Assembly (NCBI RefSeq): GCF_964340395.1
Contig: NC_135555.1
Coordinates: 13,461,246 to 13,525,245 of the forward strand
DNA: 64,000 nucleotides
From: Glandiceps talaboti
Taxonomy: Eukaryota; Hemichordata; Enteropneusta; Spengelidae
Direction of reading: 5' to 3'
Both the position numbers and the translations under genes were made by a program. The notes under the pieces were generated by a model. That model searched no databases and was not told the DNA's origin. It saw nothing but the letters and a program-made list of their open reading frames with translations. Below, in pieces: positions 14,858 to 29,900 of this stretch. Numbering within the stretch: position 1 is the first letter of the stretch; every line of letters starts with the position of its first letter.

Positions 14858-14937
<80 letters not shown>

Positions 14938-14953
14938 AGAGAGAGAGAGAGAG

Positions 14954-14991
<38 letters not shown>

Positions 14992-17900
14992 AATTATCAC
15001 TCTCTAAAGTACAGTACATAGTACAAGACAACACATAATAACATGTCTAGTCTATAGCATACCTGCATCAGATATCTCCTGTTCATAAATTTGCCTCTTT
15101 CCCAAAGCCAAGTGTTGCCATTCAACAAGTTCTTCATTTTAACCATCACTCTGTAAAGAAATAAATTGTACGATTAAAAAAAATATCATGCCAATACTCT
15201 TACATGTATGACAAAATAAATTGAATGAGTTGAATGAATCTGTGCCAAAATACTTTGAATTAATTTATTCTCAACATAAAACAAATTTTGTAAATTGTGA
15301 GAAATACAACATTTCAGACAAAACCTTTGCTTCAATCTACTTTCCTGGGTAGACACAGACATACTGATACATACTGAGACAGATACACACAGACACATAT
15401 TCACACATATACAGACACACAGATTGACTGACTGACACAATCAAAACATATTAGGTATTTCCTAAAAAAAACCATACAAGGCTCTTTTAAAACTCTTTTA
15501 ATTATTTTTATTTTGATACTTTCTACTCATGTTTAGCTGGGAATTAAGCTGAGCTAGACAAACACAGAAAAAAGACGAATATCATAACATGACATTAACA
15601 GTGATATACAGAAGACCATGCAGTAACAACAACAACAATAACTTACTTGGTTTCTTTACCACTTCCTTCCTGGGCAGCTCCACTAAGAAGCACCACTTCA
15701 AAACTCTTATGTTTGTTAAGTTCTTCACTGACAGCATTAGCTTCACTCACCATAGGAAGTATTTCTAAAACTTGTTCTTGTGCTCTTTGTTGATCTACAA
15801 ATCAAACCAGACAGAAATCTTAGACGTCAATTAAGTCGTCAATATGACTACAGCCCATTACTTGGAAATCTTACTTTCATTTCTGCTGCTTGCCTTAGGG
15901 TAAAGGTCATTTTAGGATCATTCTCACAGCCATAGCTCTTGGCCATTATGCATTGTGATTTTCTCAAAATGGAATATAGCTTACAGGCAGTTGTAATGTT
16001 AATGTACTTCCACAAAACCTTTGCTCTCTATTTTATAGGGTTCAACAATATTAAAATAAATTTATCAAAGTCTTGTATCTAAAATATGCCATTTATTTTC
16101 TTGATTCATATTTCAAATCAATAAAAATCATAAACTGTTGCAAACATGGAGTTTACACTATGGTAGTCATGGTGATGATGATGTCATATATCTTACCTTT
16201 TGTAAGTCCCGACATAGCCCCTGTGGCAAAACCTTTGGCCTGTGCAATCTCCTTCTGTGCAAAATCCCAATCTACCTTGTCTGGCGTTCCCTCACCCTTC
16301 TTGGGTTTCATCGGATGTTTGAAAACATACATGTGATTAGAACCTGTAAGAAGTGGAATCAGACCGCTTTTAATGTTTGACAAAAATTACCTTTTGTATT
16401 TGATTTCTTTACATATTTATGATTTGTATACCTTCCTCATTTAAAAGTTTGGTCAGTCAATATATTAATTATTAAACTTTTACAAAGGTTAGCCTTTTAT
16501 TTACATCATAAACAAACTATGATACATCAAAAGTTAGATGCTCTAAACTTATCCTTCCATGTTAGTGTTTCATGTGCTGTATAATTCAAGACAAAGCTAT
16601 AAGATTTGTACATGGATCTTGGTTTACATTAGGCTCATGTGTCTCCCCCCTCCCCTTCCCATTCCTGTAATTTGTTGATAGTCTGCACCTTTTCAATACC
16701 TTTCAATAAAAGTTTATAATTTTGTCAAACTAACCAAACAGGACTCTGTCCAGATGATCTAGAACTCTAGCTCCAGTCAGTGGAGTTCCATTGATTTTTA
16801 TTTTAGCACCTGGACCACCTGGTTTCAATGATATCTCTCCACTTTCATTGGTCACTACAGCATGATTCTTCTGAATACTGGAAAACAAAAACAAAAATGA
16901 ACATTCGGACATTTTCTCACCAAAACCATCTAAACAACAAATTTTGTACTTGGAAGTGTTTCTTGACAACATGTAGTACATTTTATATCCTTCTTTGTTA
17001 CTTTTAATTCTTTCAATACCTTTTTTTTAACCGAGCTATTTTCACTTTGTTTCTGCTATTTACCTTCTCTTCATCCAATTTTCAATAGACAGTCTTCGAA
17101 GTCACAGTGTTTCAGTTTGCACCAATTTTTTACAACAAGGTTTTTCTATCATTCATTTTCATTCCATACATGTAAAACTATTTCTTTGTCTGAAAGAGGC
17201 AAACTTATTTTTTTAAACCAGGTAAATCGTATTTGCACTATCACAGACGATATACACATACTACTTGACTTTCTAACTAGTTTGAAACATGTGACTGATT
17301 TTGATCATGAAAGCGATGTTTCACAAATGAAGTTTATAGCTATAGCTAACATTGTGTTTGTGTAACCATGGAGATATATACCTCCATGGTGTAACATACT
17401 ATTGACCATATGGTATGATGAGATGACTTTTAACATACCTCAATCCACTAAGAGTAATATCAGGTGCGGGGGTGGCATCTTTCCTACCAATGGTTGTCTG
17501 AGTGGCACCAACAAAGTAAACAATCATACCACTCAATAGAGGATCCTCATTCAAATTTGCGAAATGTGCTTCTTTATTTTTTCTGACATCAGCCATTGCT
17601 TTCTCCTTGTTTTCAGCATCATATTCAGCTTGATCTCGTTTCATCTTAAATATAAATCAATAACAACAAATGTCAATAATCAAAATCTATCATAATCCTA
17701 ATCCTAAATCAAAATCATTTGTGATCTCACATCGAATTGGATTCTTATGTTCAAAGTTAAAGCCCTTGCAAATTTTCAGTCAACCTATTATGACAAATGG
17801 CACTAAAGCGAAGAGTAAAATGTAGACGAAGTCGACAGTCAAGATTGTATATAGATGTTATATCTCTAGTCAAAGTGTCATGACATGATATTCCATAAGG

Positions 17901-20900
17901 GCTTCAGTGTTTTACTTGTATATTGCCACTAGGACATAAAATATAGTTATTTTGAAATGGTAAATTAGAAACATATATGACTTTGCATTCGTCTACACCT
18001 TGATGCATATGTTTCTATCTTACCATTCAAAGTAACTACATTTTTACGGTCCTATTGATTCTTGGAACCATGAACAATATATTCTCCATCATGTACCTCT
18101 ATTTTGATGTCAGTGAGCTGTACCCATGGTTATCTCGCTTAGATTCAATATTCACTTCAAAAGTTTAACCCATTGTACAATTCACAGCTATCAAATTTCC
18201 GTACCTTTTCTTCCCAACCTGTCCCCATATCACCTAATGCTTCTGTATTTGCCATTAACTGTGCACGAATCTCTTCCTCCATTTCTTTCTTCATTCTTTC
18301 ACGATCTGATACAAACAAACAAACAAACAAACAAACCAATCAAATTACTGACAGTTATAGCTGTACATGTAGTAATTCTATAAGTAGTCCTCCTGTCATG
18401 TGTACCACTATAATATCAACAGACTTTATAAGATATACGAATGAAAACAAAATGAGTTCCATTACATTTATCCTTACACCTACAGCCAGCAATCCTTACA
18501 CTAACTCTGTACATGCTGATAACCAGGTATGTTGTATTATTTGCAATGTGTGTGAATTAAAATACTGCATTCATGCTAATAGATATACATGGTTTTATCT
18601 ATTATCCAAAAATATTCATTAGAATGTACGTCTCTGACAGCTAACATATTTTTCGACAGATTTTTCAAGTTAAATTTCAACAGACTTGCATATTGCTGCT
18701 CTTACGAAAAACTTTTCCATTGGCTTTTAGCTCATGATCTCCAACTATTCATTTGCATGTGAAATGACCCATAACTACTTCTTGCTGCTTATGACAACTG
18801 CCTTGTAGTTCGTGAGCGATTGATGATCAGAGTGATCGAGACGGGTTCAAACTTTTCATACGGGAGACGATTCTAGAAAATGATGTCAATTCTCAGTACT
18901 TGCAATAGCTTTTTAACTCATGCTAGAGAGTCAAAATAGAACAAGAAGGTCAACTTATTCTCATGCACGCCTATACTAATGCATGTAAAGCATGTGAAGC
19001 TGAAGTTATGGCATCAACCAAGAAATCAAATGTTCCTTATTTTTATGATGCACCTAGGCAGTAATATTCTATTTCAGGTACCAAGAATTGTGTACTTGCA
19101 TTAAGTGACATACCTTCTGCCGACATACTAGCTCCAGCATCCAAAGCACCTACACCCCCACCAGTCAAAGCTTTCTTTAACCTCTCGTTCTCTTCTTTCA
19201 ATTCACGGATCATTTTATCCAGTGGGTTTTCATTGACAACAGCTTTGTTTTTGATCTTCTTAGCTCTGTCAGCATATCTCAATGTACCTAATGTCTCATC
19301 ATAATTGATGTCAGCTGGTGATAGAGCAGCTATCATCACGGTTTTACTATGTAAAAGAAACAAAACACCATGGCAACATCAGATCCATCGCTTTCGTTGA
19401 GTTGTTTATATAATCTTTTATTTATATCTATTTATACTGCATAGTTCTTTTAAGAATATAAATGCTTGTCTCCCATGAAGTAGAGTAAGGCTCAGTGAGG
19501 CCTGTCTCTTATGTGTTTAGTGTTAGTGCAGGAAGAAACCATCCCATTAATTATCATGGAAATTGACTTCATAGTAGTGCGTTTATAGTGCATTTGTTTT
19601 ACTTTATAGATGTCACAGGTCAATAAACATAGAGGTCAAGGGGTATATAACCATAGAGAGGTCAGAGGTCAATAACCATAGAGGAGTCAAGGGTTAATAA
19701 ACATAAAGAGGCCCCGGGGTCAATGGCCATAAAGCAGTCAGCAGGCTTAAAGAGCACAAACACAATATCACTACATGTACTGTCACTCACCTGTTACCAC
19801 CCAAAGCATTTTGCAGTAGTTTGGTAAGAACCGAATCTCTGTAAGGTACCATAATTTTCTTCTTTCCCATTGACAAGTCAGCCAACGCCTAAATACAACA
19901 AAACACCAAATAAGTCATTCACAGATTTGGTTTGTACGTAGAGAAAGTGTCAATTCAACAAAAGTAAGCCAGAATGTAAAATGCTAGTGGATCACTTCGG
20001 ATCACAAGAGTCACAGAGTGTTAATTCTGGCTTACTTTTTGAATATGTGGATAATGGGCAACTTAACTCACCAGTGGAGCATTATAGCCACTGAAAAAAT
20101 ATTTTGTAAGGGATATGATCACTAAGGTATCAAAATCATGACATCATGGAAATGTGTAGAATGTAAAATACTTACTGAAATAACATTACCCAATGCTGAC
20201 AAAGATTTATTGATATTTGCTCCTTCCTTGAGTCGATCACCAGTGGCACCTGTGCTATCGGCACGTTCACTACCTGGTGATAACAACAACAATCAAATTT
20301 TGTAAGCATGTTACCGGACAATATAGTTTGACAAATATGGCAAAATATGACATCATGCCATATGTGTTCAAATAAATATAGTAGTAATAATTAGTTCTTC
20401 TATTATGACCAACAATTCTAATTCTCAGTACCTGCAATAGCTTTTTAACTCATCCTAGAGGGTCAAAATAGAACAAGATGGTTGACTAATACTCGCACAC
20501 ACCTATAGTAATGCATGTGAAGTGTGTGAAGTTATGGTGTCGAGTAAGAAATTGAATGTTCATTATTTTTATGATGTGCCTAGGCAGTATTATTCTATTT
20601 CAGGTACAGAGAATTACTTATGAGTAAAATTTCTTATCATCTTATCAGGTCGACAGGCTTTGTCAAACTTTCCATTTGCTAGGATGAGATGATGTTTACC
20701 ACAGAAGCCATGGATAGCTTCTAGACGAACACTATGTTTGATAAAGGAATAAATCTTACCTGCTAAATCCACCAAGTTTATAACACTACTTTTCTTAGTT
20801 TCTTGGCCGGCATCATTTTTACTGATTTGATCAAAGGTGATAGTAACCACCGTATGGGCTCTACTGCTGGTGGCATTCATGTTGGTTGAAGCTACTGTAC

Positions 20901-23900
20901 GATTGGATGTACCTGAAAACATAGACAAACTACAGGTCAGCAAATATATTCACTGCAGTGTGGATTTATTCCAGGTAAAATCTGACATAAATGCATTGTG
21001 ACATAATTATTGGTACATTTGTAATAATCTCTCTAATTATCATTATATTTCTCAATTTTGTCAATAATTTTCAATAAAGTGAATGTGTTTCAGAAATTTA
21101 GGAAAGTCAACTTTTGAAATCAAACTGGTCTCAGCTTCTGTTTTTATTATAATTCTTTATTACACAATACACCAAAAACTATTATTTACAGACAAAAAGA
21201 ACTGGAGAACCATGTTTCAATATTTTTATAATCTCCAAAATTGTAAAAGCGTGAATATAGCTCATCAATAGTTGACTTTCACAATTTTTTTTGTGACCCT
21301 GGATTCGTTTTGTCAGGACTGGTGACATTTTTCAAATAGATTTACATTGAATTGTAAACATGCCATCCAAATGATGGGTTCTTAGTTACCACAACAACTC
21401 TTCCAGGAACAGAAATGTGCATTCTATTGGTTTCAAAAGCAAGCTTAGGTATTGAAGAGATTTAAAATTGTCATTCAGACTGAATTGTTCTTTTCACATG
21501 CCTCCAGGAACACTTGGATGTGGGTCACACAGAGGTCAAGACAGCAGTGAATTGTTTATTAAGTGGGATATTTTAGATGTTTTCAAACTTCATAAATACA
21601 TAGTAGGTTTCTTTTATGTACGGTTTGATTCATCAACAATCACTGCATTCTTTGCATGATTATTTGAGAGTTACTAGTCACAACTAGGATACTCAATCCT
21701 ACTGATGTATAATCCACTGTTATATCATGCCAAATGAATGACATCCCTGTCAACATAAAATGTATTAACTATTTATATCATTTCAAACACCCCTTCAAGC
21801 AACATCTACTGGAGGAGTATAACTGATCAATAGTATATTTGTAATTTTAATCATTTATACATAATACCTTATATCTTTTGAGTCATATGAGTACTTTGCT
21901 GTGAATTTCTGAATATAAATATGTGAGGGGACAGGCCCAGACAAGCTATAAGCTACTTCCCGACTCCCCAACAATTTTACCCACTGTTATAGTTTATATT
22001 TATTTGGGTAAATAAACTGATTATTTCAAACCTAGCGACTTCCATCATAACCACATCTGTTCACTCACCTTCAGCAATTCTTTTCTCTATTTCTTTATAA
22101 CTGCCGACGGCCACTTTTTTCAAATCTTGTACATAGAAGAGACCCAGTTTAGGATTCTGTCTGACTTGTAGTCCTCCTTTAGGGTTAACCTTCTGTAGTA
22201 AATCACGTACTTGTTCATTGTAAATTTCCAACATTGAGAATGTGATTTGGTATTTCTGTAAAGATGAGCATTCAAATAGTTGGTCATTGAAATTGTAACA
22301 TTCATAACATAGATCAATAAATACATAAAATATTTCACTGAGTGTAAATAATAATGATAATAATAATAATAACATGACAGAAACCCATGACGAGTGAGTG
22401 CAAGTGTGACGTACTTGGAATATTTGAACGAGTGCTACTTTCACAAGCGTAGAGAAAAACACTGCAAGCACGAGTGCAAATACCCCTTACTACCCACACT
22501 GGTACTCATGTGGCATTGGGTTCTTTTATTATTACATATGTATCTGAAACGGCAAATTTCCATAAAAATCATACGATTTCATGTGTAGTGAACTATCGCA
22601 TCTCCATTTACATATCATTTGCATGCAGATATGCAATAACGTTTTCGGTATTGCACTGCAGGGAAAATACCACTAGTATGCGCGTGCACCAGTGCAAATA
22701 ATCTCTGGCAGTGGTACGTACATATGTAATATGGTGATTTACTGCATCTGTAGGAAGTCTAATACAATTCTATCAGTTTGGTAGCAATAAACATTACAAT
22801 AGAAATACAACCCTTGCATCACATGTGTCTAGAAATGCTGTTGATCAGAATGTCGTTTTATCAGTAGTAGGCAATTAAAACTGGCTTTGTAGGTGTCGAA
22901 AAGTCGTCTCCTTATCACAATATCAAGCAAACATATATTGATACAAAATAACAGTGTGAGTCTCTGATGCAGGTTCATGCTATGTTCTTATATTGCCATA
23001 TACAATATGTCACAACTTTCACAGACATATTAACAAACTGATAAAAGCATCCCATACATCTACATCTGAGGCACCTGCTAGCTATTGTTTTTGTATCAAT
23101 GTATGACAGTTTGATATTGTGATAAGGAGAAGAGTTTTAGGCACTTTCAAAGCCAGTTTTAATAGTCCACCACTGGTGAAACAACATTCTGATCAGCAGC
23201 ATTTCTAGTCAACTAGTGCAAAAGTTGTAAAAGGGAAATTGTTGGGTGACACATAACAAATGCGTAAACATGAAAATAAAAACATATACGATAGTATCCT
23301 AAGATTCATGATTTACTTCATAACTCAACAAAAGTTTCAACTTTCCCACAATTCTATTAATACTTTTTTCCTGGGGACACAAATTCAGATATTTAAATTA
23401 AGGATGTTTAGACATACCACATCACCACTGTTCCTCTCCATTGTTTTAAACAGTTCATCACATGTGATTGGAACGATACCCCTATAAATGAAATAGATTG
23501 GGGAAACAGTTTATTTCACATTCAACACTGAAAAGTACTCAATCATTTAACCTTGAGAATAGAGGTCAAGGTCAAAAGTCAATACAATATTTACCTATTT
23601 TCTCCATATCCGACCATAGAATAGGACTTCCCAGAACCAGTTTGTCCATATGCAAATAAGGAACAATTGAACCCTAAAATATAAATAACAAAACAGTAAA
23701 TGAGAAACACTTCCTATCATGGTATCGACAAAAAACTATTCTGAGTTGAGGAAAATTTATCTTATTTACACAAAAAGTTCATCAGAACAAATTTACAGCA
23801 ATAAGTTCATTCCTAATTGAGTGCAATAAAAATGGCTTAAATTTTGTATATTTATTAAGTTTCACGAATTTTCAAAAAAAAAAAAAAGTTTAATTACATT

Positions 23901-26900
23901 GTAACAATTATTTAATTATAATGTAATGATAATAATGTAAGCTTTTATATAGATATTCCCAATATTGAGCTCAAAGTAGTACGCTACAACAGTATGCCCT
24001 GGCATGGACCTATAATGACACAGTGGCTGTTGTAACTATACATTGTTACATGTGTTGAAATATAGAATTATGCAACGATAGATAGTTTTAGGCATGGACC
24101 TATAACGGCACAGTGGCCATTGAAACCATACATTGCTACAAGTGTTGAAATGCAGAATTGTGCAATGATAGATAGTTTTAGGCATGGACCTATAACAGCA
24201 CAATGGTTGTTGTACTATACATTGTAAACAACAAGTTGTGTTACAATGTAGAACTGTGCAACAACAGTTTAGGCATGCAACTATAATGACACTATGGCCT
24301 TTGTAATTACACATTGTAATACATTTTGAACTCAGTGTGCATCAATAGATATATTTTTTTCATACTTACCTTTGAAAGCATTGTCTAAAACGCCTTGTCC
24401 TAAGTCATCAAACACTCTTTGTTGTGAGGCATATTTACTGCCTGGTTTAGGTTCTAGTACACCGTTAGCTTGCTCTACAAATCCATCATGGGACCTGTTA
24501 ATGTATGCATCATATTATGAATAATTTAACAATGGAATTATAATAATGAGACTTGTATAATACCAGGTTGTTTTATTACTAAATGTCACCAACTAATTAG
24601 ATTGGATCATCAGGAAAGGTTATTTCTGCTGTTGTGTATGACATAATATAAACCACGGACATCAGACTGTGGGCAAACTAAACTTGTTACAAACAGGGGG
24701 AGGAAACAAATGAATTGGATTAATAACACTTGGTACAGCATGTTGGAACAGCAGAGACTTGTATTAAATTTCATGCTTTGATAAGAACAGTTTTATACGT
24801 AGTTTTAAAGACACATCTTTTTAGACAACATTTCAAGTGATTGATTTTAACTTTTTTTTTTACAATGTGAATTATTTTAGTGGGTTAGTTTTACACTTAG
24901 TCCCGCTATGTGTGCTGTTATTTTCTTTACTTTATTGAAATTTTAAACTTCAGTCTGTACAACGCGCTGAGAGCGTTTTCTTACAAGAAATAAAATAATT
25001 AATAATAATAATAATAATAACAGTTTTATGGCCTCTTTATACGTACATGAAATGTCAGGGAAATTTCTAATTTGTTTGCGAATGTGACCTATGTAAAGAG
25101 GTCATACACAACTGTTCTGGTTGAATGATGGAATGCAATACAAGTCTCTGTACTTCCAATATGCTGTGCCAAGTGTTATTTTTAATCCAATTCAGTTGTT
25201 TACTTTCCCTGTTTGTAACAGGTACCGTTCGTCCACAATCTGATGTCAGCAGTTGTAAGACATAATACAACATATTATTTTTGCCATACATGTCTTCAAC
25301 ATATGCTATCAACTGGAAGAATTTAAAATTAATGATGATTGATTAATAATAATAATATCAATGAATTGTTTAATCAGGAAATTTAATACAATATCCTCAT
25401 CAATAATCATTAGCATTCTGATAAAAACAAATATTTGATATTTACTGAACTGCAATATTTACAATGATACACACTTTCTGATTAAAGTGACTGTATGGAT
25501 GAAGATTTGGTATTTATTTAGGATTTTTGATTTATAAAATAATTTTATCATGGCTTCCTACTTGAAAAATCAATACAAACACAGACTTTATAAAGTCAAT
25601 GTTGTTTCACATTGATTTTTTCAAGTAGGAAGCCATGATAAAATTGTTTTATATAAGTTGAAAATCCAAATCCTAATCCATATGGCCACTTTCTGTTTAA
25701 AGGAAAATCACAAGAATTAGCAGATATATGTATTACAATTTACAGGTAATGAGTTACTTAATTTCCATAGAAACGATCACTGAAACTTTCAACATAATAC
25801 AAAATTCTCCAAAAAAAATTTACCTAGTAAAGTAACTACAGCAGGCAATGCTTGCCAGAAGTCTACCTGGTATATATAACATAATACATTTATCATCAAA
25901 GTCAACCATTTTGCAAGTTTAGGTTATTGTTTGACTTGATAGATAACAACACTTTTACTGATGAACACAGCATACTTGTTATTGAGGGAAGTCTCCAAAG
26001 CTGAATGGACATAAATAAAACTATCTCTTCAATCACAATCCTGCTGTGTTTAGCAATAAAACTGATCTTGTCTAGTGAGTAAAACGACAATCTCAACATG
26101 CCAAATGGTATATATTATTACGTTCTTCTGGTGAACATTCCCTGTTTTAGCTGTAAAGAAATCCATGTAGAGTACATTTAGGTTGCTTAGTATATCTTTA
26201 ATCCTTCACCAGACATCCTATCACAGTTTACTTCCTAGATGTCATCAAGTTTACAACTGTCTGTACACTCAGTTATATTAAAAATACTCAGTTAATTCAT
26301 GACGAATTAGTCAATTCTAATGAGTTTTTTATTGTGGTACAAGTAGAAAACAAATTCTATGTACAACAGGAAATGAAATAGTTTTGTAACTTTCAAGGAC
26401 TCTATCTTCTTATTGAATTCTATTCTAAATATTTACGTGATCTCTTTCGAAAGACAAAACACTAATCAATAGTCGACTGATGACATCATTAACTCATTTG
26501 CATAACAACACAGTGATTACTCAAAGCCTGCAAAACTATTCCATCTTGATGTATTTATTAAAGCCCAATTTTTTTTTTAAATAATGAAGTCGTGACTAGA
26601 TTCAGAATCTTAAGTATATTCTTTAATATACATTTACGAGAGACTGCAATGGTAATTTAACACATGGTAAAGTAGATGGTTATAATGGCCTGAAGTTTGT
26701 AGAGTATGTACCTGCTAAAGGACGTTGTTGATATGTCATTTCATTCTTTCCATTCTTTGAAGTTATAAGGGCCATAATACAATGTATATAGTCGTGGTAA
26801 AAGGACAAGACAGACATGCACACCCATCAATGAAATAAGCGACCCCTATGAACACAACAATGTACTTGTCGTCGGTCTATAAACTGCTAATCAGATGTAT

Positions 26901-29900
26901 TTATCCCTGTCCAATTGTATTCCTGGTTTCTATTTACATACATAGCAACACTCAGTATCGTGTCACACAGGCCCAGTCTCTATAGCACAGTGCAGTAACA
27001 ACAAGCAATACGTCATGCTTGAGCTAATATACTCCTAAATGGCCACTACAGGGATCTGCATTATTTATGACTTTAATAGCAGAAATAACCATTTTCACTG
27101 TTGCCATGGTGATGTAATCATCATACAAATATGACTAATTTGTTATATGTTTAGTCCCTGAGGTACATAATGCCTGAGACAGGATGAAAGAACATTTTTC
27201 ACAATGACCAAGCAGGTGAAAAGTCTATTATCGGGACATACAATATTGCAATGTATGCTATAATGCAAACACATACATTTGTTTGAGAGTTACGTGTAAG
27301 AGCACCATGTCTACAGTGGTAAATATAAATATACACATAGTCTACATAACAACTACATAGTGGAACATGTTCATGCACTCACTAAATATCATTGCAACAG
27401 GTGTACATTTATAGAAAAATTTATGTGTTAGTTGCATAACACTGCAGGACAAGTTCACTCATTGAATAATTTGACAGGTGTACATACATTTGTATATATT
27501 TACACATCAACTACATTTGCAGGTCATGTTTTGAGGAAACTCATTAAAAATCATTTCTACATTTGTAATAGAAATATATGCATTTCATGAAAAAAGCCCA
27601 CTGAGGCGCGAAACATTTAAAAATTCAACTATAGTTTTTGTACTCATTTACATTACATTATTGTAAAGGTTACATTCACAAATAGCGCTGATGGGGCTGG
27701 GAGAATGGGGGTGGGAGGGTGAGGGGTGGGGAGAGTTGAAAGTTTACTGATATAAATGTATACATTGATTATTTTTTTATGTGTCGTTCAATGCCTCTAA
27801 CAGGGCAAGATTTTAATACAATTATCCTTGCAAGTATATCCACTACAGAAAATTTATAATTTAAGCACTGAATTATAAAGTCAGTATGTTCTCCATCTAA
27901 AAAAATCCATTTTGAATAAAAACGGTTGAACTCAGCTTATGTCATACTCCACTGTTTGGTATATGACATAAGTACATAAACTGAAGAGGGCATTCTGATC
28001 ATTAAATTCTAATTGTGCTGGTACATCAATTATTGGAGTACTCTCATTCAGAGCAAAGTGGTTATAAAACATACAGTAAAATGACGTCAGTCTGCTTAAT
28101 GGAGAGCTTTCTATGTGCCTTCTCAGACTATATAGTTAGATTGAAAACCTAATTTTTGATGAGAGGACGTTGACTTTTGATTTCAACACTTAGCTATTCT
28201 AATATGTTAATATCCCATTTAATATAAGAAATATTTGAATGAAAATTTACATATTATGGATAGTTGACTGTAAATGTGATATTTTCACAGGACTGGCTCT
28301 GGTCAATTTAAAATTCACAAAAATGTCATCATTACAGTTTTCTGATCTGATCACATGTAATCCATCATACTAATGAATGTTAGAATTGCCTTCAGCCTAT
28401 TTATCAAAAGTCACATTATGAATTACCTACTTTTCTGCTCAAACACAATGTAAGCAGGCTCTGGTCTATTCAAAAGTCACAAAATGATCAAATTTCCTAA
28501 ATTTTTTTTTTATCAAACACAATATAAGTGTATTATTAAACCAAACAGGCTCTGGTGTATTCAGGAGTCACAAAATGACTGAATTTCCTGATTTTTTTGA
28601 TCAAACACAATAAAAGTATATTTGACCCAATTGGCTAAGTCCATTCAAAATTACGTATCAAAGAACCTGATTTTCAGATCAAACATACATATTTTACTCA
28701 CTTTACTTGTAATAGCTGGGGTCTATTCAAAATCACACGATGAAATCATTCTAGCTTTCTAATCACTTTGTTATGGAAATCTACCAGGAAATACACTTTT
28801 CCTTTAAAAAGCCATTTTCATTCCTTACTTACATTGACTGTATTAATACACGCAAGTAATATGCTAACCTGTACTTAGGGTATACCATTTAAACATTATT
28901 ACAGGTAACTACCCAGGGTAACTACACAACAATGGATCACATTTTAAGCCATTTGATATTTGTGGAATGTGGAGACTGCATGGAGATATTTGATTATGTT
29001 TTGTATCCTGGTATTCAAGGATACACTATTTACATATGATTGCATCAGTTAAGTCAAATAATGACTTCATCAATGCTTCTTAGCGTTCAGGTTCTTGGTT
29101 GCCTGGAATCTATAAGCAGGACTACCTACACTTTTACACTGACTGTCTACATCTCAATGGGAATAATATTTACTATATCAGTCTAGGTTCTTGATGACGA
29201 TGTATGTTGATTCTTTCACTTCAGACAGCAGGTATTTTGACATGATGAAAAGGCGGCAAGTATTTTGACATACTAGTATATGAAAAGTATCCCAGCAGTT
29301 GGTATTTTTTACTAACGTGTATCACTTTACTGTGTCCAAATTACATATTATCTCATCTTTTATCAGCTCACAACGTTTAAATAAATGACTTCTGGTTTCC
29401 ATAAATTGTTCATTTATACTACAGTATACCATTTTAATTTTCACTCACAATACAACCTGTATAACTTTAAGTTTAATTCACTCAGTTAATAAATGTTTTA
29501 TTCCACAATTTCAGGTTATTCACCCATGTGATAAAAGTATTATTCCATAATATTTTCAGAATATTCACTCATATGATAACTGTATAATTCCGTAATATTC
29601 ACCCATGTGATAACTGTATTATTCTGTAATATTCACCATTGTGATAACTGTATTATTCCATAATATTCACCCATGTGATAAATGTATTATTCCGTAATAT
29701 TTACCCATGTGATAAATGTATTATTCTGTAATATTCACCCATGTGATAAATGTGTTATTCCGTAATATTCACCCATGTGATAAATGTATTATTCCGTAAT
29801 ATTCACCCATGTGATAAATGTATTATTCTGTAATATTCACCCATGTGATAAATGTGTTATTCCGTAATATTCACCCATGTGATAAATGTATTATTCCGTA

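Noticed and set aside
14525-15034. 169-codon Ser/Leu-rich minus-strand frame
   Set aside because: Generated by the (GA)n and poly(C) tracts in KIF28 intron 19.
25067-25312. 81-codon minus-strand frame
   Set aside because: Lies in the right arm of an inverted repeat; the left arm copy has stops, and no domain is recognised. Could be a transposon remnant, but unsupported.
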